From Conexibacter sp. S30A1 (lineage in GTDB: Bacteria > Actinomycetota > Thermoleophilia > Solirubrobacterales > Solirubrobacteraceae), in assembly GCF_023330665.1 (NCBI RefSeq), contig NZ_CP097127.1:2046001-2110000 (forward strand): 64,000 nt of DNA, given 5' to 3'. Below the pieces are notes generated by a model, which saw nothing but the letters and a program-made list of their open reading frames with translations, did no database searches and was not told the origin of the DNA. Both the position numbers and the translations under genes were made by a program. Positions 31,968 through 38,512 of this stretch are shown piece by piece. Each line of letters starts with the position of its first letter. Positions within the stretch are counted from its first letter, which is position 1.

Positions 31968-32474
31968 CTGGGGCAGCCAGCCCGGCTGATAGCCAACCGG
32001 CACCGACGGACCGATCCGGGCGTAGGCCACCTCCGCGTCCTGCGTGTCCTGGGGCGGACTCGCGTCGTGGCGCGCCGCAACCGGGTCCGTGAAGTACGAG
32101 GTTGGCGCTGCCTGTGTCAGCAGACGACGGGATCCGGCACACGGGAGCACGCACGGCCCGGCGCCCGCACCGACGAAGTCGTGCCCGGTCCCCGGCGGGC
32201 AGTGCACGAAGTCTCACTGCGAAGGCGCCCGCTCCTGGCCCTCGATGATCAGGATCGCCTCGCCCGCGAGCACCAGGAACCCCTCCTGATCGGCCTCGGC
32301 GTGGTAGGTGGTGCTGGGCTCGCCGGGCGCAACCACGCGGATCGACAGCCCGAGCATCGGGAACCAGGCCTGGGCCTGTGCGGCATCGATGCCTGTCAGC
32401 GGCACCCGAACCCCGCTTCCTGGCCGTGGCTGCACCGCGTGCGCTGCGTGAACTCCGACCGGCCACTCAGCCAC
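31968..32474 (-). pseudogene. Cupin-domain protein with an in-frame opal codon
   Basis: From a GTG at 32474 the frame reads a single-domain cupin: FPMLGLSIRVVAPGEPSTTY, HAEADQEGFLVLAGEAILII, then EGQERAPSQ and TGA at 32214-32216. The same frame continues immediately with DFVHCPPGTGHDFVGAGAGP, the second half of the cupin barrel. Relatives have Trp just before DFVHCPPGT, so the TGA looks like a TGG-to-TGA change. After GYQPGWLP there is no stop codon and the frame runs on into the acetyltransferase. The gene is judged broken unless the codon is an assembly error. Confidence 0.75.
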
Positions 32475-32596
32475 CTACTCCGGTCAGCTCGGACCGCGTT
32501 CTGTCCGAGGCGCTCCGGCTGATCATGGTCAAGGCCGACGGCTCTGTTGCGCTCCACGCGGCCGCCGGTGACCACAAGCCTCCGGACTGCAGCTAG
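32467..32596 (+). pseudogene. Truncated, frameshifted 5' copy of nucS
   Basis: SATYSGQL (32467-32490), then after a one-base shift [20 protein letters not shown] and HAAAGDHKPP, ending at TAG 32594-32596. This matches residues 9-46 of the intact NucS ([38 protein letters not shown]). The copy is about two-thirds identical at protein level, lacks everything after that point and stops at the edge of the vapC gene. It overlaps the 5' end of the broken cupin gene on the other strand. Confidence 0.75.
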
Positions 32597-32985
32597 CTGA
32601 GTCCCCGGAGGTCCTCGACCTCACACGGAGGATCGTCCAGCCCCAGGATCTCTGGATCTCCAGTCCAAAGAGTCAAGCCGTGGGCGACGGCTGTCGCCAG
32701 AGCGAAGCAATCTGCGAGCGCAATCGGGTTGGCCGCCTTGAGTCGGGCGGCTTGAACACAGCGGGCTGGCGTGGCTTGGTCCGCGACCACCTTGCTCCGG
32801 AGGTCAGCCAGCGTCCCGTCGGCAGCTTCGCGACCGCGCATACGCTCCAGCCTGTAATAAACCTCTGCGAGATTGATCCAGCTGACAGTTGGGCGTGCGT
32901 CGATAATTCCGTTGATGCGCGTGAGCGCAGGTTCACGCCCACGCAGCCATTCGATCAACGCCCACGAATCGAGGCAGACGCTCAC
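32593..32985 (-). CDS. vapC: PIN-domain ribonuclease toxin, VapC family
   Basis: 130 aa. The acidic PIN residues are in place: Asp in VCLDSWALIEW, Glu in INLAEVYYRL, Asp in ALADCFALATA and Asp in LWTGDPEIL. VapC toxins cut tRNA or rRNA when released from antitoxin. It overlaps the upstream antitoxin gene by 4 bp (ATGA), the standard arrangement. Its 3' end coincides with the end of the nucS remnant, which suggests the module was inserted there. Confidence 0.9.
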   Translation of the reverse strand: MSVCLDSWALIEWLRGREPALTRINGIIDARPTVSWINLAEVYYRLERMRGREAADGTLADLRSKVVADQATPARCVQAARLKAANPIALADCFALATAVAHGLTLWTGDPEILGLDDPPCEVEDLRGLS

Positions 32986-33224
32986 CGACGATCGTTGGCC
33001 AGATCCTCGGCCACCTCACGAGCGTGATCCTCCATCAGGCCCGTGAGCAGATCGGTGTCGGCGTATCGGCCGCCAAGCGGGCGCATCTCCCTGGAACCTC
33101 GGGACAATACGACCTCTCCGTCGCGCAGCTCGAACTCGATCGGATCCCCCGGCTGCAACCCAACCTCATCTCGGATCGCCTTGGGCACGACGACCTGCCC
33201 CTTGGCGCCCATCGTCGTAGTCAT
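32982..33224 (-). CDS. vapB: AbrB/MazE-type antitoxin (VapB)
   Basis: 80 aa. The N-terminal half is a swapped-hairpin AbrB DNA-binding domain (MGAKGQVVVPKAIRDEVGLQPGDPIEFEL), and the acidic C-terminal tail would wrap the toxin. It is translationally coupled to vapC, and the pair presumably represses its own promoter in the 57-bp gap before nucS, which runs the other way. Confidence 0.9.
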   Translation of the reverse strand: MTTTMGAKGQVVVPKAIRDEVGLQPGDPIEFELRDGEVVLSRGSREMRPLGGRYADTDLLTGLMEDHAREVAEDLANDRR

Positions 33225-33281
33225 ACCGAAGAAGTATAACCGTGCTCGCTGTCAGTGACAGCCGGTACCGTTGGCTTGCTG

Positions 33282-33974
33282 ATGCGACTGATCGTTGCCA
33301 GATGCTCGGCTCAATACTCGGGCCGGCTCGACACGGTGCTGCCCGAAGCGCTTCGGCTGATCATGGTCAAGGAGGACGGGTCGATCCTGATCCACGCAGA
33401 CAGCGGCGGCTACAAGCCGCTGAACTGGATGACTCCGCCGACGGTGATCGAGCAGGAGGGAGAGCCACCGCAGCGGATCGTGGTACGCAAGCACGCCGGC
33501 CGCAGTGAGGACCGGCTGCAGATCATCCTGACCGAGGTTTTGTCCGATGTCACCCATGACATGGGCAGCCCGGAAGAGGCCGCCGGCCTGGCCAAGGACG
33601 GCGTGGAGGCGCACCTGCAGGAGCTCTTGGCCGAGCGACCCCATCACTGTGGCGAGGGGCTGCGGCTGGTCAGGCGCGAGTGGCCAACAGACATCGGCCC
33701 GGTCGACCTGATGTGCCGCGACGCGGACGACGAGTGGGTTGCGGTTGAGATCAAGCGCATCGCGACGATCGAGTCGGTAGAGCAGATCACGCGCTACCTG
33801 GAACGTCTGAGAACCGACCCGCAGTTCGCCAGCTGTCGCGGCGTGCTGGCGGCTCAGTCGATCAAGCCACAGGCCCGCGTGCTCGCACAGTCGCGGGGAA
33901 TCGACTGTGTCGAGGTCGACCTGGCGGTGCTGCGTGGCGAGCGCGAGCCGGAGCTGCGACTCTTCACAGCATGA
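33282..33974 (+). CDS. nucS: Mismatch-specific endonuclease NucS/EndoMS
   Basis: 230 aa. NucS replaces MutS-MutL mismatch repair in most actinobacteria, making double-strand cuts at mismatches with help from the beta clamp. The N-terminal binding domain ([40 protein letters not shown]) and the nuclease motif (GPVDLMCRD...VAVEIKR followed by QITRYLERL) are intact. The C-terminus ELRLFTA resembles the clamp-binding tail but carries two extra residues. ATG 33282 is the family start; an upstream ATG at 33255 adds nine residues. It overlaps the crotonase gene by 4 bp. Confidence 0.93.
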   Translation: MRLIVARCSAQYSGRLDTVLPEALRLIMVKEDGSILIHADSGGYKPLNWMTPPTVIEQEGEPPQRIVVRKHAGRSEDRLQIILTEVLSDVTHDMGSPEEAAGLAKDGVEAHLQELLAERPHHCGEGLRLVRREWPTDIGPVDLMCRDADDEWVAVEIKRIATIESVEQITRYLERLRTDPQFASCRGVLAAQSIKPQARVLAQSRGIDCVEVDLAVLRGEREPELRLFTA

Positions 33975-34756
33975 GCGAACCTGAGCCGCACCCAGATCAG
34001 CCGGTCCTGACAGAGCGCCACGAGCGCACCCTGATCATCACCCTCAACCGACCCGCACAGCGCAACGCGATCAACGCCGCGGTCGCGCACGCCGTCGCCG
34101 CGGCGCTGGACGAGCTCGATGCCGACCCCGCACTTGCGCTCGGCGTGATCACCGGCGCGGGCGGCTACTTCTGCGCCGGCATGGACCTCAAGGCCTTTGC
34201 CGCGGGCGAGCGCCCCTGGGTCGACGGCCGTGGCTTTGCGGGCATCGTCGAGCGCTCCGCCGACAAGCCGCTGATCGCCGCCGTCGAGGGCTTTGCCGTG
34301 GCCGGCGGCCTCGAGATCGCGCTCGCGTGCGACCTGATCGTCGCCGCCAATGGCGCGAAGCTCGGCATCCCCGAGGCCAAGCGCTCGCTGGTCGCAGCCG
34401 GCGGTGGCCTGCTGCGCCTGCCGCGCATGCTGCCCCGCAACGTTGCCAACGAGCTGGCGCTGACCGGCGACCCACTGAGCGCCGAGCGCGCCCATGCACT
34501 CGGGCTCGTCAACCGGCTTGCCGAACCAGGCGAGGCACTGGCCCAGGCGCTGGAGCTGGCTGCCACGATCGCCGCGAACGGACCCCTGGCGCTCGCCGGC
34601 AGCAAGCGGATACTGCGCGAGTCGGCCGACTGGCCCCAGGCCGAGGCATTTGCCCGCCAGGCCGAGATCTGGGAGCCGATCTTTGACTCAGAGGATGCAC
34701 GCGAAGGCGCGCTCGCGTTCGCGCAGAAGCGCGCGCCGGTCTGGCAGGGCAGATAG
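33971..34756 (+). CDS. Enoyl-CoA hydratase/isomerase (crotonase) family protein
   Basis: 261 aa. The oxyanion-hole segments are [16 protein letters not shown] and [17 protein letters not shown]; the region of the catalytic acidic residues reads [24 protein letters not shown]. This last motif, and the [11 protein letters not shown] stretch, are typical of CoA-dependent crotonases of unknown substrate in actinobacteria. It is coupled to nucS by an ATGA overlap, a neighbour pairing without obvious functional logic. A nested palindrome follows the stop. Confidence 0.9.
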   Translation: MSEPEPHPDQPVLTERHERTLIITLNRPAQRNAINAAVAHAVAAALDELDADPALALGVITGAGGYFCAGMDLKAFAAGERPWVDGRGFAGIVERSADKPLIAAVEGFAVAGGLEIALACDLIVAANGAKLGIPEAKRSLVAAGGGLLRLPRMLPRNVANELALTGDPLSAERAHALGLVNRLAEPGEALAQALELAATIAANGPLALAGSKRILRESADWPQAEAFARQAEIWEPIFDSEDAREGALAFAQKRAPVWQGR

Positions 34757-34800
34757 CGCATCCAGCTGCCGGCGCTGCGTGTCGGGACTTTGTCCAACAG

Positions 34801-34909
34801 CCTCTGGCCCCCAAATCACCGCACGAACGCCAGCTTTGTGCATTTCGCGCGCTCCAGCCGCCCGAAATGCACAAAGCTCCCCAGGCGGAAGAGATTTGGG
34901 GGCTGGAGG
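34801..34909. repeat. 109-bp nested palindromic element, copy 2
   Basis: Same length and layout as the element at 23290-23398. Outer arms 34801-34817 and 34893-34909; inner arms 34832-34847 and 34863-34878. Most of the inner hairpin and apical loop is identical between copies. In the outer stem two positions differ so that the pairs become G-U and U-G instead of C-G and U-A, which keeps the stem in RNA. It again lies between two convergent genes (crotonase and yjbQ). Confidence 0.85.
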
Positions 34910-34974
34910 CTGCTCATCGGCAGCAGGAGGCCGCTCATCGAGGGAGAGCGCGACCCGCCTTGCGCGGGAGCGCC

Positions 34975-35400
34975 TCAACCCTCACCAAAGGCCGTCGCGA
35001 CCAGCGACCGGGGTCCGCCGTGGTCGCGGTGCTCACACAGGTAGATCCCCTGCCAGGTGCCGAGCGCCGGGCGTCCCTGGTGCAGCGGGAGCACCAGCGA
35101 TGGCCCGAGCAGCGAGGCCTTGATGTGCGCCGGCATGTCGTCTGAGCCCTCGAGCGTGTGCGTCCAGTAGCGCGCCCGCTCGGGCACCGCATCGTCAAAC
35201 CAGGACTCGAAGTCGCGCCGCACGTCGGGTGAGGCGTTCTCGTTCAAGGTCAGCGAAGCGGAGGTGTGCTGCAGCAGCAGGTGCAGCAGCCCCACCCGGA
35301 TCTGAGCGAGTCCGTCGATCCCATCCAGGATCTCCCGTGTCACGAGGTGAAAGCCGCGCGAGCGCGGCGCCAGCGTGATCCTGCCCTGGACCCAGATCAT
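34975..35400 (-). CDS. YjbQ family protein (secondary thiamine-phosphate synthase type)
   Basis: 141 aa UPF0047/YjbQ protein. Conserved motifs: [24 protein letters not shown], the metal-site stretch [19 protein letters not shown], and [16 protein letters not shown] near the C-terminus. The E. coli member has weak thiamine-phosphate synthase activity; the physiological role is unsettled. It stands 4 bp downstream of the VOC gene on the minus strand, so they are probably cotranscribed. Confidence 0.9.
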   Translation of the reverse strand: MIWVQGRITLAPRSRGFHLVTREILDGIDGLAQIRVGLLHLLLQHTSASLTLNENASPDVRRDFESWFDDAVPERARYWTHTLEGSDDMPAHIKASLLGPSLVLPLHQGRPALGTWQGIYLCEHRDHGGPRSLVATAFGEG

Positions 35401-35404
35401 GGGA

Positions 35405-35809
35405 TCAGCGGTTGTGGTTGAGGAGTTCGACGTTGTGGCCGTCGGGGTCGAGCAGGAATGCGCCGTGGTGGTCGAGCAGGAATGCGCCGTGGTCGTCGAG
35501 CAGGAATGCGCCGTGGTCGTCCTCCGCGTAGGCGGCGCGCGGCCCCGGCGAACCCGCGTCAGGAAAACCGGCCTCGATCCCAGCCCGCCAGAACGCGTCC
35601 ACCATCGCGCGACTCGACGCGCGCAGGCCGACGTGAAGAGCGCTCGTCAACGGGTGCTGTGCATCGGCAGTACCGATCCACCAGTCCTCCCAGCCGACCA
35701 TCAGCTCGTCCGCGTGGCTCGGCTCGCGCCCGAGGACCGACAGCACTGTGCGGTAGAAGTCCGTGGAGGCGTCCAGGTCGCTGACCGCCACACCAACGTG
35801 GTCGAACAC
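35405..35809 (-). CDS. VOC (glyoxalase/bleomycin resistance) family protein with an octapeptide repeat
   Basis: About 134 aa from GTG 35809 ([20 protein letters not shown]); the frame is open further upstream. The fold has two VOC beta-alpha modules; the metal-site Glu near the C-terminus is in [14 protein letters not shown]. Just before it the octapeptide (H/D)DHGAFLL is present three times, where relatives have it once. The extra 16 residues fall in the strand that carries the metal ligand, so the fold must bulge or activity may be lost. Substrate unknown; followed at 4 bp by yjbQ. Confidence 0.8.
   Translation of the reverse strand: MFDHVGVAVSDLDASTDFYRTVLSVLGREPSHADELMVGWEDWWIGTADAQHPLTSALHVGLRASSRAMVDAFWRAGIEAGFPDAGSPGPRAAYAEDDHGAFLLDDHGAFLLDHHGAFLLDPDGHNVELLNHNR
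35450..35521. repeat. Three tandem 24-bp repeats within the VOC gene
   Basis: Three copies of a 24-bp unit beginning GAGCAGGAATGCGCCGTGGT; the second and third are identical and the first differs at one base. The unit length is a multiple of three, so the reading frame is kept. Near-identity points to a recent slippage expansion (or an assembly artefact). Confidence 0.9.
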
Positions 35810-35898
35810 CGTCAGGAGGCTACCGGCTGAGCCGGTTTGGAGCCAGGCTCGCGGCCGCACAACCGCACAGGCTCACGGCACGCGCTACGGTCGCACCA

Positions 35899-36068
35899 GC
35901 GGCGTTGCGCGAGCGAGCTAGGAGACGGCGCCCACGGGCACCAGACCCTCTCCGGGGCCACCCCGGGGAAACAGCATGACCAAAGCAGCGCAGCGCGAGC
36001 CCGTCGCTGCATCCTGCAGATGCAGTGGAGGGCGCGCAGGACCAAGTGCAGTCGGCGCGCAACGCCGC
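35899..36068 (+). ncRNA. Putative retron msr-msd RNA
   Basis: A perfect 13-bp inverted repeat (35899-35911, GCGGCGTTGCGCG; 36056-36068, its exact complement) encloses 144 nt directly upstream of the reverse transcriptase gene, as the a1/a2 stem does in retrons. The first bases after a1 are AGC (35912-35914), the conserved retron context in which the G provides the branching 2'-OH. Inside are an msr-like hairpin (CCGGGG/CCCCGG, 35952-35966) and a long msd-like hairpin (35995-36037; 16 pairs, two single mismatches, 7-nt loop). The RNA ends 14 nt before the RT start. Confidence 0.8.
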
Positions 36069-36082
36069 CATCATCTCCACTG

Positions 36083-37426
36083 ATGTACCCGAGCCGCGTC
36101 CGCGCCGATATCGCCCGCTGCCTGGCGCGAGCCCTGCTCGCGGGCGTGTGGGAGGAGCCGGCGTTGGTGCAGCGCGCGCACGACGCGCTTGACCAGCACC
36201 AGCCCTGGCTTGCCCGACTGGTGCGCGAGGTGATCGCCGCCTACCCACGCGCGCCCACCGACCGCCCACGCGAGCTCGCAAGACACATCGACGCGCTGCT
36301 CGCCGCCGAGCCGCCGAGCGAGCAGGCCGAGGCCCCCCACCCGCACCCCCGCCGCTGGCACGCGCCAAGCCCCGAGATGGCCCGCGGCCACTGGCCGGTG
36401 CCACCGATCGCCACCACCGGCGAGCTCGCCAAGCGGCTCGGCCTGCGCGACGGCGAGCTTGCCTGGCTGGCCGACGCGCACGCACTCGAACGCACCGCGA
36501 CCGACGAACGCCTGCGCAACTACCACTACGCCACGATCGCCCGGCCCGCTCGCGCCCCCCGCGTGATCGAGCGCCCCAAGCATCGGCTGAAGTCGGCGCA
36601 GCGCCAGGTCCTGCACGAGATCCTCGACTGGATCCCCGCGCACGCGGCGGCGCACGGATTCACGGCGGGCCGCTCGGTCATAAGCCACGCCTCGGCGCAC
36701 ACCGTAAGCCACGTGGTGATCCGCATCGACCTGCAGGACTTCTTCGCCTCGATCCAGGCCGGGCGTATCTACGGCATCTTCCGCAGCGCCGGCTACCCCG
36801 AGTCGGTCGCGCACACGCTGACCGCCCTGGCCACCAACGTGGTCTCGGCCGCCTTCTGGAACTCCCTGCCACGGCCGCCCGAGCCGGCAAACCTGACCGC
36901 CCACCACCGGCTGGGCCGCCAGCTCGCCACGCCGCATCTGCCGCAGGGCGCGCCGAGCTCACCGGCGCTTGCCAACCTCGCGGCCTTCGGGCTTGACCGC
37001 CGGCTCACCGGACTCGCACGCACCCTGGAGGCGACCTACACCCGCTACGCCGACGACCTCACCTTCTCAGGGTCACAGCGCCTCGTGCGCCAAGCGAAGC
37101 TGCTTCGCCGCGCGGTGGCCGACATCGCCCGCGAGGAGGGGTTCGCGATCAACGAGGCGAAGTCGACGCTGGTGACCCAGGCCGGGCGACAGCGGGTCTG
37201 TGGGGTCGTGGTGAACCGGCACGCGAACGTCGCGCGCGATGAGTACGAGCTCCTGAAGGCGATCCTTCACAACGCGGCCCTGCACGGTCCGGTCTCACAG
37301 AACCGCGATCAGCTGCCGGACTTCCGCGCCCACCTGCTGGGACGGATCTCCTGGGTCGCCGCGCTCAACCCGCAGCACGGCGCCAGGCTCCGCGAGCGGT
37401 TCGCGCTGATCGACTGGCATCAGTGA
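36083..37426 (+). CDS. Retron-type reverse transcriptase
   Basis: 447 aa from ATG 36083. An N-terminal helical extension (1-110) precedes an RT module like that of myxobacterial retrons: ELAKRLGLRDGELAWLA (114-130), KHRLKSAQRQVLHEIL (166-181), AHGFTAGRSVISHASAH (190-206), RIDLQDFF (214-221), LPQGAPSSPALAN (286-298), TRYADDLTFSG (320-330, catalytic Asp 324/325), EEGFAINEAKS (351-361), QRVCGVVVN (370-378). The retron NAxxH motif reads HASAH and the VTG triplet reads VCG. There is no HNH or maturase domain. It starts 14 nt after the msr-msd-like RNA and overlaps the convergent GNAT gene by 7 bp. No effector gene lies on the same strand. Confidence 0.93.
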   Translation: MYPSRVRADIARCLARALLAGVWEEPALVQRAHDALDQHQPWLARLVREVIAAYPRAPTDRPRELARHIDALLAAEPPSEQAEAPHPHPRRWHAPSPEMARGHWPVPPIATTGELAKRLGLRDGELAWLADAHALERTATDERLRNYHYATIARPARAPRVIERPKHRLKSAQRQVLHEILDWIPAHAAAHGFTAGRSVISHASAHTVSHVVIRIDLQDFFASIQAGRIYGIFRSAGYPESVAHTLTALATNVVSAAFWNSLPRPPEPANLTAHHRLGRQLATPHLPQGAPSSPALANLAAFGLDRRLTGLARTLEATYTRYADDLTFSGSQRLVRQAKLLRRAVADIAREEGFAINEAKSTLVTQAGRQRVCGVVVNRHANVARDEYELLKAILHNAALHGPVSQNRDQLPDFRAHLLGRISWVAALNPQHGARLRERFALIDWHQ

Positions 37427-38454
37427 GGCGCGGCTGGAGCGGTGAGGTGCCGCTGGAAATCGCCGGAGTACAGGACCGGCACGCACCCCACGGCGCGGTT
37501 GAGCTCGAGGATGTGGCCGTTGTCCTGGGCGTTCTCGGTGACCACGGCGGTGATGTCCGGGCGGGTTTCCTCCAGCAGGCGCAGCGCCGCCACCTTGGCC
37601 AGCGCGCCCAGGCCACGCCCGCGGTGGTTGCGGTCAACGACCGTGCCCTGCTGGAAGGCGGCATCCGGCGCGCTGATCCGCGTGAGGATGCTCGAGAAGG
37701 CGACGAGCGCCTCGGCCGGTGAGAGCACCGCCGCGTTCACCTTCACGCGGCCGCTTTCAGCGAGGATCCGCTCGTCGTCGCGGATCGCGTCGGGGTCGGG
37801 TGTCTCGGCCGGGCGCTCGAGCTCGCCGTGCGGCTCATCCTCAGACAGCATCGCGTGCAGCACCGCCCAGCCCGCGAGCAGCTCCTGCGGCACCGGCCCG
37901 ACCCAGCTCCTGGTCGTGTACCCCGCCCGCCGCGCGGCGCGCTGGGCAAGCAGGGCGTCCAGGCGGCCGCGGTCGGTGGGCAGCTCGAGCTTCAGCCTCA
38001 CGCTCGTGTGGGCGAGCCTGAAGCCGCGCGCCGCCGCAAAGCCGACCGGCGCCGAGCCCGAGCCGTCCGGGCCGTGCTCGGCTGCCCACACCGCCGTGGA
38101 AAGAAGCAGCGTGCGCCCGTGGGTGGCGGCGTGACGCTCCATGGCGGCGAGCACGCGGCTGCCGTGGCCGCGGCGGCGCTGCTGCGGAAGCACCCTGGGG
38201 GTCAGGTAGGCGAGGTGGGGGGCGTCCCTACGGCCAAGCGCCGCCCAACCGCTGGCAACCGGCTCATCGCCAGCGAAGCCCAAGAACGCGGTGAACTCAA
38301 AGCGCGCTGTGGGTGCCGCCAGGACCTCACGGATCTCCGCCACCGGCGCGGCCACAAACGTCTGCGGGTTGTCAGCCTGGCCGACGGTTACGTAGATCCG
38401 GTGCAGGGCCGCCACCGCGGCCGCATCGGAGGGGTCGACCACGACGATCCGCAC
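37420..38454 (-). CDS. Two-domain GNAT acetyltransferase
   Basis: 344 aa with two GNAT folds. The N-terminal domain has the acetyl-CoA loop in YLTPRVLPQQRRRGHGSRVLAAM; the C-terminal domain has GTVVDRNHRGRGLGALAKVAAL followed by NGHILELNRAVG. This resembles the mycothiol synthase-like two-domain GNATs and enhanced intracellular survival-type proteins, but the substrate cannot be named. It is convergent with the retron RT with a 7-bp overlap; whether it belongs to the retron is not indicated by strand or spacing. Confidence 0.85.
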   Translation of the reverse strand: MRIVVVDPSDAAAVAALHRIYVTVGQADNPQTFVAAPVAEIREVLAAPTARFEFTAFLGFAGDEPVASGWAALGRRDAPHLAYLTPRVLPQQRRRGHGSRVLAAMERHAATHGRTLLLSTAVWAAEHGPDGSGSAPVGFAAARGFRLAHTSVRLKLELPTDRGRLDALLAQRAARRAGYTTRSWVGPVPQELLAGWAVLHAMLSEDEPHGELERPAETPDPDAIRDDERILAESGRVKVNAAVLSPAEALVAFSSILTRISAPDAAFQQGTVVDRNHRGRGLGALAKVAALRLLEETRPDITAVVTENAQDNGHILELNRAVGCVPVLYSGDFQRHLTAPAAPH

Positions 38455-38512
38455 CGCGCCGAGCCTACCGCGCCAGGGCGGCCAGCCGCGGCTGGCCGCC
38501 CGGGCGACCGAC

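Noticed and set aside
29944..32474. Stop-codon reassignment to explain in-frame TAG and TGA
   Set aside because: Only one TAG and one TGA are involved, in neighbouring genes that also include a frameshift; all other genes use TAG, TGA or TAA as normal stops.
35450..35521. Three 24-bp repeats as a small CRISPR array
   Set aside because: Units are directly abutted without spacers and lie in frame inside a VOC gene; no cas genes are near.
36083..37426. Reverse transcriptase as part of a group II intron or diversity-generating retroelement
   Set aside because: There is no maturase or HNH domain, no intron-like domain V/VI structure downstream, and no variable/template repeat pair or Avd gene. 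The retron-type RYADDLTFSG motif and the a1/a2 RNA fit a retron.
37420..38454. GNAT gene as the retron effector
   Set aside because: It is on the opposite strand, convergent with the RT, and belongs to a common two-domain GNAT group; no evidence ties it to the retron.
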